Assembly (NCBI GenBank): GCA_021292165.1
Contig: JAHFWL010000448.1
Span: 1-64,000, forward strand
Direction of reading: 5' to 3'
Source of the DNA: Shinisaurus crocodilurus
Taxonomy: Eukaryota; Chordata; Lepidosauria; Squamata; Shinisauridae
DNA length: 64,000 bases
In this document: positions 32,705 through 43,805 of the stretch, one piece after another
Layout: each line of letters begins with the position of its first letter
Numbering within the stretch: position 1 is the stretch's first letter
Notes under the pieces: model-generated
Database searches by the model: none
Told to the model about the DNA's origin: nothing
The model's input: only the letters and a program-made list of their open reading frames with translations
Translations under genes and position numbers: made by a program

Positions 32705-32825
32705 TACTTGGATGGGAGACCCCTCCTCTAGTTTCCTGCACTGAGCAGGGGGTCGGACTTGATAGCCTTGTAGGCTCCTTCCAACTCTATGAAATCTATG
32801 AAATCTATGAAAAGGTTCCTGAATG

Positions 32826-33180
32826 CAGGGCCAGCATCAAGAGTAGGCCTGGTCAGGCAGCTGCCAAGGGCCCACATCCCAGCAGAGGTCCACTGAAGAG
32901 CCCCCTGGAGTCGCTCCTCCTCTTCTCCACTGCAACCTGCTTGTTCAGCTGCCTCTTGCTCTGGCCCAGACAAAAGTGGTGGTGAGAAGGAGGAGCAGGA
33001 GATGCCGCGGCCTGCTTGCTCTCTGCCTGCCAAGCAAGCAAGGGGTAGCAATGAGGAGAACCAGGATGAGGAGCAAGAGCAGCTGGTGACCATGGCCGTG
33101 AGAAGATAGCGTCACGGAGGGAGGGCCCCCCAGGGAGGGTGTCTTGCCCCAGGGCCCTGCAAGACCTGGACCCGGTACGG
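32826..33180. repeat. Dispersed repeat with CAGGGCC ends
   Basis: It starts CAGGGCCAGCATCAAGAG and contains the inverted counterpart of 22935-23250. It may be a hAT-like element. Confidence 0.55.
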
Positions 33181-33361
33181 CCTGAATGGTCCGACCAAGA
33201 CTGCAGGGGGACATCTGCCGGAAACGGAGATGCCTCTTTGAAAACACACCGAGGTCTGATCAGCAATTTTTATATTCAGGATCAGGTTATGTCATTTGGA
33301 ACCCAAGGTCCAATCGTAGGCTAGTCGACCGCCAGATGGTGCCGAATGATCCATCAGCCGT

Positions 33362-33478
33362 ACCCAACCTGGTGCCCTCCAGATGTTTTGGACTACAATG
33401 CCCAGAATCCCTGACCAGTGGCCATGCGGGCAGGGGCCGATGGCAGTTGACATCTGAAGGGCACCAGAGCAGGGAAGG
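33362..33478. mobile_element. Palindromic hAT-like MITE
   Basis: TGCCCTCCAGATGTTTTGGA, ACTACAATGCCCAGAATCCC and a mirrored GGGCACCAGAGCAGGGA end. The ACTACAATGCCCAGAAT piece is very close to the SBS motif. Confidence 0.65.
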
Positions 33479-33544
33479 CTAGAATACATCCTGCAACCCT
33501 AATTTAGCGGCTGCCAGCTTAGAACAAGGAAGATGAGCCTACGA

Positions 33545-33672
33545 CAGGGGTGGGCCTTCTGCAGCTCCCCAGATGTTTTTGCCTACAGCTCCCATCAGCC
33601 CTAGCCAGCAGAACCAATGGTGAGGGATGATGGGAGTTGTAGGCCACAAAATCTGGAGTTGGCCACCTCGGC
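33545..33672. mobile_element. Palindromic hAT-like MITE (CAGGGGTG group)
   Basis: CAGGGGTGGGCCTTCTGCAG, and GATGGGAGTTGTAGGCCACA on the other arm. Confidence 0.65.
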
Positions 33673-34344
33673 ATTAGATACATCCCCCCCCCCGCCGCCC
33701 ACCAAAAAACACACACACATACATTCCACTCTCTTGCCTTATACTTCCTATCTGTGGATGATCTTCAGTAATGCCAAAGGTTCACGAAACACTTTTCTAA
33801 ATTAACACACAAAAAAGCTCCGCCTCTGGGCCCTTCAATTCAAGATCCTTTCATCAGAGGTTCCAGAAGAGGTGGCCCACCAGCCACGGAGATCCGTCAG
33901 AGCTCGCTCACACCATGAACGAGCCTGAGGTTTCGCAAGCTCATAACCACACGTCCGGTCTCTCCACCATCTTCTTTTGAAACCCCCGGGCACGGCTTCT
34001 CCTCGACAGAACTGCATCCGGCCGGCACAATTTGCAGGGGCACATGGGGTGCGTGGGAGGGTTAAGCAGGGCTCCTCCGACGTCTCCCCTTTCCCTGGCC
34101 ACGTCCCCCCTACCACGCTCCTCTGCAGCTGCTCTTCCATTGGTCACATCTGCGGCACAGCCAGAATCCCAGGGGGATGGAGGCAGGGCTGCTGAGGAAG
34201 GGTTCCGTGTCTTTCCTGCAAGTCAACCTCCACTCCTGTCGACGACGCTTTGAGGAGGAGAAGCAGCAGCAGCAGCAGCACGAGTTTCAAGGCGCGAGGT
34301 GGAGGCGGAAAACGTCCCAGTGACAGGGAAACTGTTTGAAGCGG

Positions 34345-34880
34345 GGTTATTGAACCTCAGTCTCATGGGCTGAATCCGGCCTTCCAGGGTTCCGCAGAGA
34401 GAGGGCCATGCACCCTTCTTTCGGCGGTCTCCCAGCTTTTGCGCCGTTTCCCCCCCCCCCCAAATTCTAAACGGCTGAGATGCCGCTCCGAGGGCTTAGT
34501 TCCTGCCAGGAGGTGCTTTAAGCGAAAATATGCGTGTATTTTTGGTATCATGGCCTTCAACCCCACTCACCACTGGAATGCCATTGGATCATTACCGTCC
34601 TCTGTCAAGTTTGTGTGGTGATTCGTTGTGCACCGATCTCCCCACAGAAAACAGCTTCACGCACAGGCGTCTTCCAACCCAACCCAACCAACCCAACCCA
34701 ACCAAAATTTCCTTTTTTTAATTATTTTTTTTAATTTATTTTATTTTTTTATCCTGGAAGACAATCTTACTCGGTCACGAGTGATCACCTGACTGACTGA
34801 CTGACTGGCCCCCAAGAGCTTCTCCAAAATGGAATTTGGCCCTCGGGCTGAAAGAGGGTCAGTGCCCCCGGTTTGAAGGC
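34345..34880 (+). mobile_element. hAT-like element (GCCTGTGGGCCAAA group) with inserted LINE tail
   Basis: TGGGCTGAATCCGGCCTTCC to GGTATCATGG, then a break, then CAAGAGCTTCTCCAAAATGG as in 20.2 kb. Confidence 0.6.
34752..34808 (+). mobile_element. LINE 3' tail ending in (GACT)n
   Basis: GGAAGACAATCTTACTCGGT and CACGAGTGATCACC match the complement of 43137-43175, the tail of the zinc-finger-bearing LINE. A GACT repeat follows. Confidence 0.7.
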
Positions 34881-34949
34881 ACCCACCTCTGCCCACACAA
34901 GACTGGGCATACCAAAAGGCGTTTCAGCCACAACCTGCGATAGTCAGCG

Positions 34950-35022
34950 AGGGGTTATTCAAAGCACATGCTCTACCAGCAGGATATGACCCAGGATAAG
35001 CTCCCTTATCCTGGGCCTCTGC
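34950..35022 (-). mobile_element. tRNA-derived SINE fragment, second family
   Basis: AAAGCACATGCTCTACCAGC and GGATATGACCCAGGATAAGC, as at 35.98 kb. Confidence 0.5.
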
Positions 35023-35582
35023 ACAGCTGCGTATTCCGCCCACTTCCGTGTACTCAAGATAACATCCCACTAATGTTGACAGGAGCGATTCAGAGAGCCA
35101 CTGCCCTTGGTCACAGATACTCACCCAACTCCGATTTCCATCCCCTGACCTTGTGAACAATTGAGAGGCTGCTGGAGTGGGTCAGGGGGCTTTAGCCCAG
35201 GTTAAAAGGCGGTACAGCTAGAGCTGAAGGAGGAGACGCCGGCTGCTCTTCGACAGGGGTTTGAGCCATAACCTGCGTTGCCCACTGGTCATCAATCGCA
35301 CGGCAATCCTGCCAAATACCTCTCCCTCTTTGACTTGGTGACACCCGGGAGAAGGTTTCCAACCTTCCTAGCCTCAGAGAATCATTTCTAAATCAACTGC
35401 TCTGATCTGGAATGCCTCCCACCCACCCCTGCTCATCTGCCACAGAGCCCTTGTGTATTGCAAAAGATTTTGGGAAATGTTGCAAGGCAGGAATGGGAGG
35501 AAGGCAGACTGGGATCTACTGGTAAGCCCCGGGATGATTTGCAGGAGATTGTCAAGGGTTCCCAACTTCCAATTGTTTAACA

Positions 35583-35700
35583 CAGTGTTTTCCAAAACCT
35601 TGGGTCCCCAGATGTTTTTGGCCTACAAAAACATAGCTGGCTGGGGCATGCTGGGAGTTGTAGGCCAAAACATCTGGGAACCCAAGGTTGGAGAACACTG
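35583..35700. mobile_element. Palindromic hAT-like MITE (CAGTGTTCTCC group) with 8-bp TSD
   Basis: GTTTAACA on both sides (35575-35582, 35701-35708). The left arm is partly deleted. Confidence 0.88.
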
Positions 35701-35724
35701 GTTTAACAATTCATAGCAGAGGTA

Positions 35725-35830
35725 GAGCACAAGCCTCAGAGAGCAGCAGACAGCAACTGCGAGGCAATACTGAACTAGACGGGCCGATGGTCTGACTCGA
35801 AAGAAGGCCCTTTCCTGCGCTCCTATGCGG
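35725..35830 (+). mobile_element. tRNA-derived SINE 3' part, second family
   Basis: AGGCAATACTGAACTAGACG and GGTCTGACTCGAAAGAAGG. Confidence 0.5.
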
Positions 35831-35924
35831 TGGGCAGCCTCTTCTGGAGATGAGAACTTTGGGCCCACAGAAGCTTTGACTTAAAATTACATTTATTCCA
35901 GCATGCTGACAGTTGTTTCACAGC

Positions 35925-36055
35925 CCCATGTCATTCCCAGCCCTATCTGGAAATGCAGGGGAATGAACTCTGGACCTTTTCCATGCAAAGCACATGCTCT
36001 ACCAGCAGGCTATGACCCAGAATAAGCTCCCTTATCCCGAGTCTGGCCGTTGGTC
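35925..36055 (-). mobile_element. tRNA-derived SINE, second family
   Basis: Minus strand: GGTAGAGCATGTGCTTTGCA (box A) and GAGTTCATTCCCC (box B). Confidence 0.6.
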
Positions 36056-37626
36056 CAGCCAGCTCAGCATTGCCTACACCAGGGATGTAGAACTTTGGGC
36101 CAGCGGACCTAATTCAGCCCGTGGAAGTTAATTTTAGCAAACCCAACGGACTGCGGTTGCGAAACCAGTCCTCTCTTTCAACAGAGTTCAACTCTCTTCC
36201 ACTGAGGTTGTCGGGGCCTCTTCGTTTTCACTGCCACTACTTATTAGTTCCATTTCAGTCTGAGACATATTATATATTTCTAAGATACATTCATATTTGC
36301 TCACATACTGGCTAGGGATAATCATCTGAAAAACATGACAACTTTTAAAGTGCCAACCTTGCCTAATACCGTATTTGCAAAGGGCATCCATTTACTAATG
36401 AACCCATGAAAGGGAATATCTTCCATGGAAAATGTTCTGCCCCACATCTCTGCTGCTGGTGGCAGCCATTTTTTTCCTTCTGTGTCTCCGCCTCTGACGT
36501 GACTGGCCTCAGACGCAGAGCAGAATTCCCCCGCCCCCCCGGCTCAGAGGAGGCTACCCGTTACATCTCTGCACGAGTCACTGCTCTGGGCCCGTCTCCT
36601 TCGACAGGGAACATGCCCGGCAGTGACTCACACAGGATTATTGTGTGGGCGGGGGGCTCCAGCAAAACTGGGGGATTCGGGCCTTTTCACACACTCCACA
36701 AAACATAAACCTTTGTGGGTATAAGACTGAAGGGTGTGTGCAGAGAAGAAAAAAAAAAGTATGACTCAAGACGATTGGGAAACACCGTGCGAAAACTGAG
36801 CAGAGCACCCAAGTCAAAGTGACACTCTTACGGCTCTCCTCGGCTTCTTCCCTGCCTCCTGCAGTCATAGCATTCCTCGGCAAGCTAGAACATAGCTGTG
36901 GTTAACTCAGCCCCACCAGTCCCATCCTGCTCACGGGCCCCCGGCACAATCAGTCCGCCCACCGGCTCTTGGGGGCCCTGGAGGACAATGCGCTTTTTGT
37001 GCCCAACTCGCTGCAGACAGCACAGGAATTGTCCCAGGAAGGCCGGAGAGGCATGGGGGGGGGGGGGGAGGAGTGCGGAAAGAGCAGTCAAATACCTGCC
37101 ACTTTGCAGTCCCAGCGTCCGTCCCGGGAGGCCGTGAAACAGAGGGAAAGGCAGGCGGGCCCTCTTTGCTACTCAAACCCTGCACGCCCCAATCCCTGGC
37201 AAGCAAAACAGCCAGACAACTGCAGAGACTGAAGGGTCCTGCTGCTGCTGCTGGAAACCGCACTGGCTTGCGCGTGTGCGCGCGCGTGTGTGTGTGTGTG
37301 CCGGCCGTGCCTGTAAGGCGTCAGTGAAACGAGGGCAAGGATTGGAAGCCCTTGCAAACAGTGACCTGCTGCTGGGTTCTCTCAGCCTTCTCCCGCCCCC
37401 CACCAGTAGTGCTCCAGCTCCTGGCTTCTTTGCAGCGTAAGCAATCCCTCCATTTGGGCAGAAGTCTCCTAAATATTCCCATCCACCCGACCCTCTTCTT
37501 CCTTTATTATTGGAAGAAACTTTTTCCTTAAAAACAAAAACAAAACAAAAAAAACCCAGGTCAGTGCAACAAACTCCTTCCCGCCCAGAACAGTCTCTTG
37601 CGTTGGCTGTTGCATCAGCCATCCCT

Positions 37627-37741
37627 ACCTGCATTCTTCTTAACCTTTTCCCTTCCCTGCCCCTGTTTCATTTTCTGTAATGTCTAGTGCAGTGTTCTCC
37701 AACCTTGGGTCCCCAGATGTTTTTGGCCTACAACTCCCAGC
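37627..37741 (+). repeat. 115-bp direct duplicate (copy 1)
   Basis: Identical to 38426-38540. It spans unique flank, the GTCTAGTG target site and the left arm of the MITE. Confidence 0.95.
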
Positions 37742-37810
37742 GAAGCTGGCTGGGGCATGCTGGGAGTTGTAGGCCAAAAACATCTGGGGACCCAAGGTTG
37801 GAGAACACTG
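37690..37810. mobile_element. Palindromic hAT-like MITE, left arm shortened, no right TSD
   Basis: The left flank is GTCTAGTG but the right flank is CAATAAAG, so it was not made by a simple insertion. Confidence 0.85.
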
Positions 37811-37989
37811 CAATAAAGTGTCTGTGACCTTGCCGGGGAGGGAAGGAGGGAACAGTTCAAACTGTCTTGCTAATTAAATCCACAGCAGGGCTGCAGTGCA
37901 GGGTTGCCTTCAGTGGCCACGATCGCTTCTCTCGCATCCTTGCTGTGGAGCAGCTCAGCCCCGGGAAAGAAAGATGCCCCCATGGCAAC

Positions 37990-38100
37990 CTTCCCCAACC
38001 AGCTGCTCTCCGGATGTGTTGGACTACAGCTCCCAGCATGGCTGTCTGGGGGGGGATGATGGGAGTTGTATAGTACAACACGTTGGGAAGGCTCCAGGTT
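37990..38100. mobile_element. Palindromic hAT-like MITE
   Basis: CTCCGGATGTGTTGGACTAC and GATGGGAGTTGTATAGTACA arms. Confidence 0.65.
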
Positions 38101-38201
38101 GCTCTGGGATGAGGGAGTTGCCATAACAATGATGGGCAGCCCTCAGCCAGCAAGCAAACCTGAGGTCTGACTGGTGGCCATGGCAGGGTGGTGGAGGATG
38201 T

Positions 38202-38204
<3 letters not shown>

Positions 38205-38244
<40 letters not shown>
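38205..38244. repeat. (CA)n microsatellite
   Basis: About twenty CA units. Confidence 0.97.
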
Positions 38245-38247
<3 letters not shown>

Positions 38248-38425
38248 GAGCAAGTGAGCTGCGCCTCAGACACTTCAGCTGTATGACTTGGACTCAGCCC
38301 GGCCTTCATTCAGCCTGGCAAACTGACCCTTTCAGAGCAAACCGGGTCACAAAGATGTGTTTATTTAGGCCACAATGGTCATCTCTGTTGCCTGCTCACT
38401 GTGGCGAAGAGTCTGTCGCGACAAG

Positions 38426-38540
38426 ACCTGCATTCTTCTTAACCTTTTCCCTTCCCTGCCCCTGTTTCATTTTCTGTAATGTCTAGTGCAGTGTTCTCCA
38501 ACCTTGGGTCCCCAGATGTTTTTGGCCTACAACTCCCAGC
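38426..38540 (+). repeat. 115-bp direct duplicate (copy 2)
   Basis: Identical to 37627-37741, 799 bp away. Confidence 0.95.
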
Positions 38541-38623
38541 ATGCCCCAGCCAGCATAGCTGGCTGGGGCATGCTGGGAGTTGTAGGCCAAAAACATCTGG
38601 GGACCCAAGGTTGGAGAACACTG
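38489..38623. mobile_element. Palindromic hAT-like MITE (CAGTGTTCTCC group), full length
   Basis: Near-perfect 135-bp palindrome. GTCTAGTG on the left and GTCTAGTA on the right (7 of 8). Confidence 0.92.
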
Positions 38624-38743
38624 GTCTAGTAGATCCTAAGCCATTATACTGGACTGTAAATTGCCTTGAGTGCAGGGGGTGGGGGGGAAGGCACTATAGA
38701 AACGTAGAAAAGAAATAAACTCTGACGTGGTGAAAGGCAGCTT

Positions 38744-39066
38744 ACATAAGGACATCAGGAGAGCCCTGCTGGGTCAGGCCCAGGGTCCATCCAGCCCAGC
38801 ATTCCGTTCACACAGTGGCCAGCCAGCTGCCTACGGGAAACCCACAAACGGGACATGAGTGCAACAGCACCCTCCCGCCCATGTTCCCCGGCAACTGGTG
38901 TACATGCCTCTGGCACATACTGCAGCCATCAGGACTAGTAGCCCTTAGTAGCCTCCTCCACCATGAATTTGGCCAATCCCCTTTTAAAGCCCTCCAAATT
39001 GGTGGCCATCACTGCCACTTGTGGGAGTGAATTCCATAGTTTAACTATGCGCTGTGTGAAGAAGTA
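38744..39066 (-). mobile_element. CR1-like LINE 3' end
   Basis: GGAGAGCCCTGCTGGGTCAG to GCGCTGTGTGAAGAAGTA, the complement of the 18.5 kb type. Confidence 0.75.
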
Positions 39067-39099
39067 ATATGTACGTATCGTACATATCTATTTTGCAGG

Positions 39100-39740
39100 G
39101 GGGAGAGGCCCAGTGGTAGAGCACATGTTCTGCATCCCCACCACGGCCCCAGGTTAAATGCCCGTTTCTCCAGCACTGGAAAAGACTGTGGCTTAAGCGC
39201 CTGCAGGGCTGCCACCAGTCAGAGTAAGCAATAGTAGCCACTAACAGGTCAGGGGTCCCCAACCCATTTGGGTTGGGGGGGGCACATTTCAAATTTGAGA
39301 GAGTATTGTGGGTGCTCTCACAAAATGGCTGCCATGGGGGAGGGGCTTGCCCAGTCATCAAATGGCTGCCATGGTGGGCATGGCCAGCCACAAAACACTC
39401 ATTTTTCAGAGGGCAAAGAGGTGAGACTAAGAGAAAAGTCACCTGCCCAAGAACTGAAGTTCAAGGTCGAGGCGGGTTCCGAGCTCATAAACACAAAACC
39501 ACTCTTTTGAGCCCGAATAAAGATGGTGCTGGAGGGCAGCACCTTATTTTGCAGCAGGCCAGCCTCCCAGTTAAAAAAATAATTAATTTTGAAATATTAG
39601 ATATGCAATAAAAATCAGGAGGGGCAAGGAGCCTGGTGAGCACCAAGAGGGGTGCTGGTGCCCACGGGCTGCACGTTGGGATACCCCAGTGGTAGACGGT
39701 CTGACTGACACGGCATAAAGCAGCTCCATATGTGTGCAAA
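39100..39740 (+). mobile_element. tRNA-derived SINE (second family) split by a hAT-like element
   Basis: CAGTGGTAGAGCACATGTTC and the SINE body to CCACTAACAGG, then a hAT-like insert, then GACGGTCTGACTGACACGG and AAAGCAGCTCCATATG. Confidence 0.6.
39250..39690. mobile_element. hAT-like non-autonomous element
   Basis: CAGGGGTCCCCAACCCATTT at the left and GCACGTTGGGATACCCC at the right. AAAATGGCTGCCATGG occurs twice inside. Confidence 0.65.
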
Positions 39741-39913
39741 GCTACCACCAGGCCTGCCTTCCCCGTCCTGTTAACACCCCCCCCCAGATGTGCTGGACTG
39801 CAACTCCCATCATTCCCAGCCCCGTGCACCAGAGCAATTTCTCTGGGCACTGGTCGGCAACCTCCCCCATTCTTGCCACAGCATTTGCTGCCCCTGCCTG
39901 CTCATGGGATTAT

Positions 39914-39938
39914 TACACACACACACACACACACACAT
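39914..39938. repeat. (CA)n microsatellite
   Basis: About twelve CA units. Confidence 0.9.
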
Positions 39939-40659
39939 CTCTGTCCAAGCACATCACAGCACATCGGCTAATTCCTCGGCTAGGCTGGAGATGAGAATCC
40001 AGGAGGCAAACAAGTGGACGAACAAGTCTTCTGGAAGTCCTGCATTTCACGGCAACAAGAATGGGGCCATTCATGACTAGCTCAAGAGCCGCCACTGGCA
40101 CAATGCTCGCCAGTGTGCGCGCAACACAGCATGGCTTCCGGCACCTCGGCTGCGCATGTGGGCCTACTGCAGCCTCGGCTCCAGGGTGCCGGAAAACGGG
40201 ATGCGAGCCGCCAAAGCGCTTCTAATTGCCTAAATTGGCTCCCATGCCAGGAGGATAGATAGCAGGTCCACTTTGCACGTGAGCTTGTGGCCTGGAGCAG
40301 GGGCTTGCACTCCACTCTCCAAAAAGCTCACTTATTAAAATCAATGAATCATTAAAATCAATGAATCTCGTCACTGTGTGCCCGTCGACCGCGCTCAGCT
40401 GCAGAGGCGCCCCAATCCTACAGCACTGCTGAGTGGGGTTTGGTGTGTGTGTGTGTTTTTTAAAATCACTCGATTTCTCTTTTTAAAATTATCTGCTATA
40501 AACTTCAAGGCTAAATGCACAGACGTTCCCCCAATAAGGTGATGGATAAAATATGTCCTGCGCAGGGATCCTCCCAGCATGCACTTGGCCTGACAACCAC
40601 CCCTGGAAGTCTCTATTTCTCTCATAGCAAATGGCACGCGGTGAGTCAAAGGCGGGAAG

Positions 40660-40794
40660 CAGTGTCCTCCAACCTTGGGTCCCCAGATGGTTTTGGCCTA
40701 CAACTCCCAGCATGCCCCAGCCAGCATAGCTGGCTGGGGCATGCTGGGAGTTGTAGGCCAAAAACATCTGGGGACCCAAGGCTGGAGAACACTG
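40660..40794. mobile_element. Palindromic hAT-like MITE (CAGTGTTCTCC group)
   Basis: Near-perfect 135-bp palindrome. No target duplication was found. Confidence 0.88.
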
Positions 40795-41064
40795 CGTCTA
40801 TTTACTGAACCAACCCTCAACCAACCTCTCCAAGCTGCCTTTATTCCCCAGGAGCAAAACAGACCTGCAGTAAAATGAGGGGGCAGAGCAGACTATGCTA
40901 TTCAGACGGCAGCTGAGGGAAATCACATTAAAAAAAAGAAATTAAACAGGACACCATGGAAAACAGTTCTTATCCAACCCATTCCCTGTTGCACTAATTT
41001 TCTGGTTGCAGTTTGTTTGGATTGGGGGAGAGCATTTAAAACTGTGATCCTACTCCTGTCTGAA

Positions 41065-41400
41065 GTAGAGAGGCCCTTTGGAGGACGCCCTTGTTTGCAG
41101 AGACCCGCTTGTCCGGCATGCTGGGAAGGTCTTTCTCCTGTGCTGCTCTCCCAAACTCTGGAACTGTGACTGGTCCCCATTCTCTCTATGTACAGGAAGG
41201 GGGGGCCAAGACACATCTTTTAAACTCTTTTTTTTTTTTTTAATTGTTGGCTCTGGTTTGTTAGCGCTTGTTGAAGCTGTGTTTAATATTGTACTATGTC
41301 TTTATTTGCTTATGGTTTTTATTTTCTGAAATCTTTGTGAATCGCCTTCGGAAAGGCAGTATTAGAAATGCCATAAATCGATAATAAAGCGGTACAGCCC
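41065..41400 (+). mobile_element. L2-like LINE 3' end
   Basis: CTGCTCTCCCAAACTCTGGA then a T-rich 3' UTR and GAATCGCCTTCGGAAAGGCA, ending ATAATAAAG. Confidence 0.6.
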
Positions 41401-42547
41401 AGTTCACTGCCTCAGGCCTCGACCACCTCATTCCCCCACATGCATAGATCCAGAAAAAAAAAATAGCTGCACTGCACAGAGGTGGCGGGGTTCTCCCTCT
41501 GACGTGGGCTTCCTCTTCTCCCCCACCGGCTGGGACCGACAACTGGTGTAAACCGTTTTCTGGGTAACGCAAGCGCCTGGCCTCTCAGATCCGGACCGGG
41601 GCTCATGACGCTGAACGCCAGGAAGTGGAGACCTCACTCCCCCTGGGCTGGATTTGCCTCACTGGCCCAGAAAATGATCTGGCAAAGCTGTGCACTCCCT
41701 CACCTTCGAGTCTCAAGGGATGCTATTGAACTCTGACAGAGCCCCGGAGGAGCAGGAGCAGCACCAGCGTGGGAAGGGAAACGCTGTGCCTCTGTGCGCG
41801 CGCGCACGTGATGGCCAAAAAACCCGAGAGTGGCTCCCGCCACCTCTCTCCCTTCCTCCCTCAGACTGCAGCCAACTCCTTCAGCTTTTGGCATGTGCCA
41901 GATGAGCCTCTGACTGCAGCAGCTACAGATAAAGGGAACATGCTGCTGGCCCTCCTTCCCCTCTTACCAAACCCTGAAGAGAACCGCAGGTCCAGCAGTG
42001 TTGTTTTCCCCCCGAAGAAGCTGCTCAAGGCAATCCTGGAGAAAATGCCCTCCCTCTCACATAACGCAAGAACTAGGAAGGGGTGTGTGCCACGGAGGGA
42101 AGCCGATTGGCCTTCAGTTCAAGGAAGAGAAAAAGAAATGCCCTTATGTGCCGCGCATAATTAGCTTCTTATCGCCACAAGATGTGGCAGTGGCATCCAG
42201 CTTGAGTGAGGCGCGACTTAAAGGCAATGCTGGCGGTGTAGAAGATGCCGTGTTTCCGCTGGCCAACATCATCTTTAAACTGGGTCACTGCTTTTGACAC
42301 TTGCCGTGGTTATCACGCAAGGAATCCACAGCTCAGATACATGCCACGCTGCACACACAGGAACCAGCAGCGCTGATGCCTTACGTCACCATCGGACCGA
42401 GTTGGGCGGGAGGAAGCCAGAGGTCGTCATGGCCGCTGGATGATTTCATGCAGCAAAAAGGGGGGAGCAAGGGAAGAGATGCACTTGGGAGGAACGGGGG
42501 TGAGAGCTTTAAGCATCAAGGACTGGGGGCTAGAAGCTGCTTATTAA

Positions 42548-42785
42548 AGCCAGTGCGGCGTAGTGGTGAGAGTGCTGGACTAGGACTCGGGAGACCCGGG
42601 TTCTAGTCCCCTCTCAGCCATGAAGCTCACTGGGTGACTTTGGGCCAGTCATGGACTCTCAGCCTAACCTACCTCACAGGGTTGTTGTGAGGATAAGATG
42701 GAGAGGAGGAGGAGGATCATATAAGCCGCCTTGGGTTCCTTGCAGGAAAAAAGGTGGGATATGAATATAATAAATAAATACATGC
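42548..42785 (+). mobile_element. MIR-like tRNA-derived SINE
   Basis: Plus-strand copy with GCGGCGTAGTGGTGAGAGTG, GGTTCTAGTCC and a full 3' end AATATAATAAATAAATA. Confidence 0.88.
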
Positions 42786-42903
42786 ATAAAATATTATTTC
42801 CAATATTTATTTCCCGCCTTTCTTTCATCGTCATCTAACAAGAAGCAGAATTCATAAATACGCAATAAAACAGCAGTAAATATGTCACTGAAAGGATCTA
42901 GAA

Positions 42904-43037
42904 CAGGGGTGAGCAACATGGCCCTACAGATGTTTTGGACTACAACTCCCATCATCCCTTGCCATTGACTATTCTGTCTAGGGCTGATGGGAGTTGTAGA
43001 CCAAAACATCTGGAGGGCCACAAGTTGCCCACCCCTG
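42904..43037. mobile_element. Palindromic hAT-like MITE (CAGGGGTG group)
   Basis: CAGGGGTGAGCAACATGG to TTGCCCACCCCTG, flanked by ATCTAGAA and ATCTAAAA (7 of 8). The arms contain GGACTACAACTCCCATCAT. Confidence 0.88.
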
Positions 43038-43136
43038 ATCTAAAACAGCAGCAGCAGTCAGGTCTTATCAAGGGGCTTCCTTATCCAGAAAGGGCTTCCT
43101 GGAATAAAACAGTCTTTGCTGCCCACTAGTCTAGTC

Positions 43137-43805
43137 AGGCAATCACTCGTGACCGAGTAAGATTGTCTTCCAGGATAATTTTGTTTGTTTGTTTTTTTAC
43201 AAAAAGGAGATTTTAAAAGGAGGAAAATTCTAAAGAAAATTGTGTAGACTCTAGCGATGGGTCCGTAAGTGACTGTGAAGGCCAATTCTAGATCCACACA
43301 GCTTCCCACAGTGAGGACACAGGTTACCAGATGGAAGATAGTCCTGTAAAGGATTCATTTGACGTGCTTTTCGCTTAGCACGTTTCTCCCTTTCACCTTG
43401 CACCCGAGCTTCTTCAAAGTCCATGGAACCTTTGTGAAAGGCCAACCTCCGTTTAGATCGTTCATGGGCCAGAGCTTCCCAGTTTTCGATGTTTATATTG
43501 CATTTTTTTAGATTAGTCTTAAGAACATCTTTAAACCTCTTATACTGACCACCGATATTCTGCTTTCCATCCTTGAGTTGGGAATAAAGTAACTGCTTTG
43601 GGGGACGGCCCACTGAAGTTGGCGTTGAAGGATCATTTTTTCAACGCTAGTAGTCTTTGCTTCTTCCAGTACACTGACATTTGTTCGCCTATCTTCCCAA
43701 GTAATTCGCAGGATTTTCCGGAGGCAACGTTGATGAAATCTTTCAAGGAGTTGGAGGTGACGTTTATAGATAGAAGTGATCCCAAATTCTAGCAGCCACC
43801 ACCAA
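43137..43805 (-). mobile_element. LINE 3' end encoding an RT C-terminus with C2H2 zinc finger
   Basis: The minus frame reads FGITSIYKRHLQLLERFHQR, then RPPKQLLYSQLKDG, GGQYKRFKDVLKTNLKKCN and a finger LCPHCGKLCGSRIGLHSHLRTH (C-X2-C-X12-H-X3-H). A block seems missing before RPPKQ. It resembles the C-terminal part of LINE polyproteins of the jockey/R4 type; the exact clade is uncertain. The 3' tail AATCTTACTCGGTCACGAGT recurs at 34.75 kb. Confidence 0.7.

Larger units (their letters stand above)
32220..32815 (+). mobile_element. 5S SINE split by a Tigger-like MITE
   Basis: The outer SINE reads to GGTTAT at 32277 and resumes CTTGGATGGGAGACCCC near 32705. The TA target is doubled at the break. 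Removing the insert restores GGTTATTACTTGGATGGG exactly. Confidence 0.9.

Noticed and set aside
38479..38718. Recurrent open frames with peptides like NLGSPDVFGLQLPACPSQ at about 15 sites
   Set aside because: They are translations of the palindromic CAGTGTTCTCC MITE, occur on both strands and lack gene context.
43251..43613. Host zinc-finger gene
   Set aside because: The preceding frame is LINE RT-like and the 3' tail recurs elsewhere in the window.
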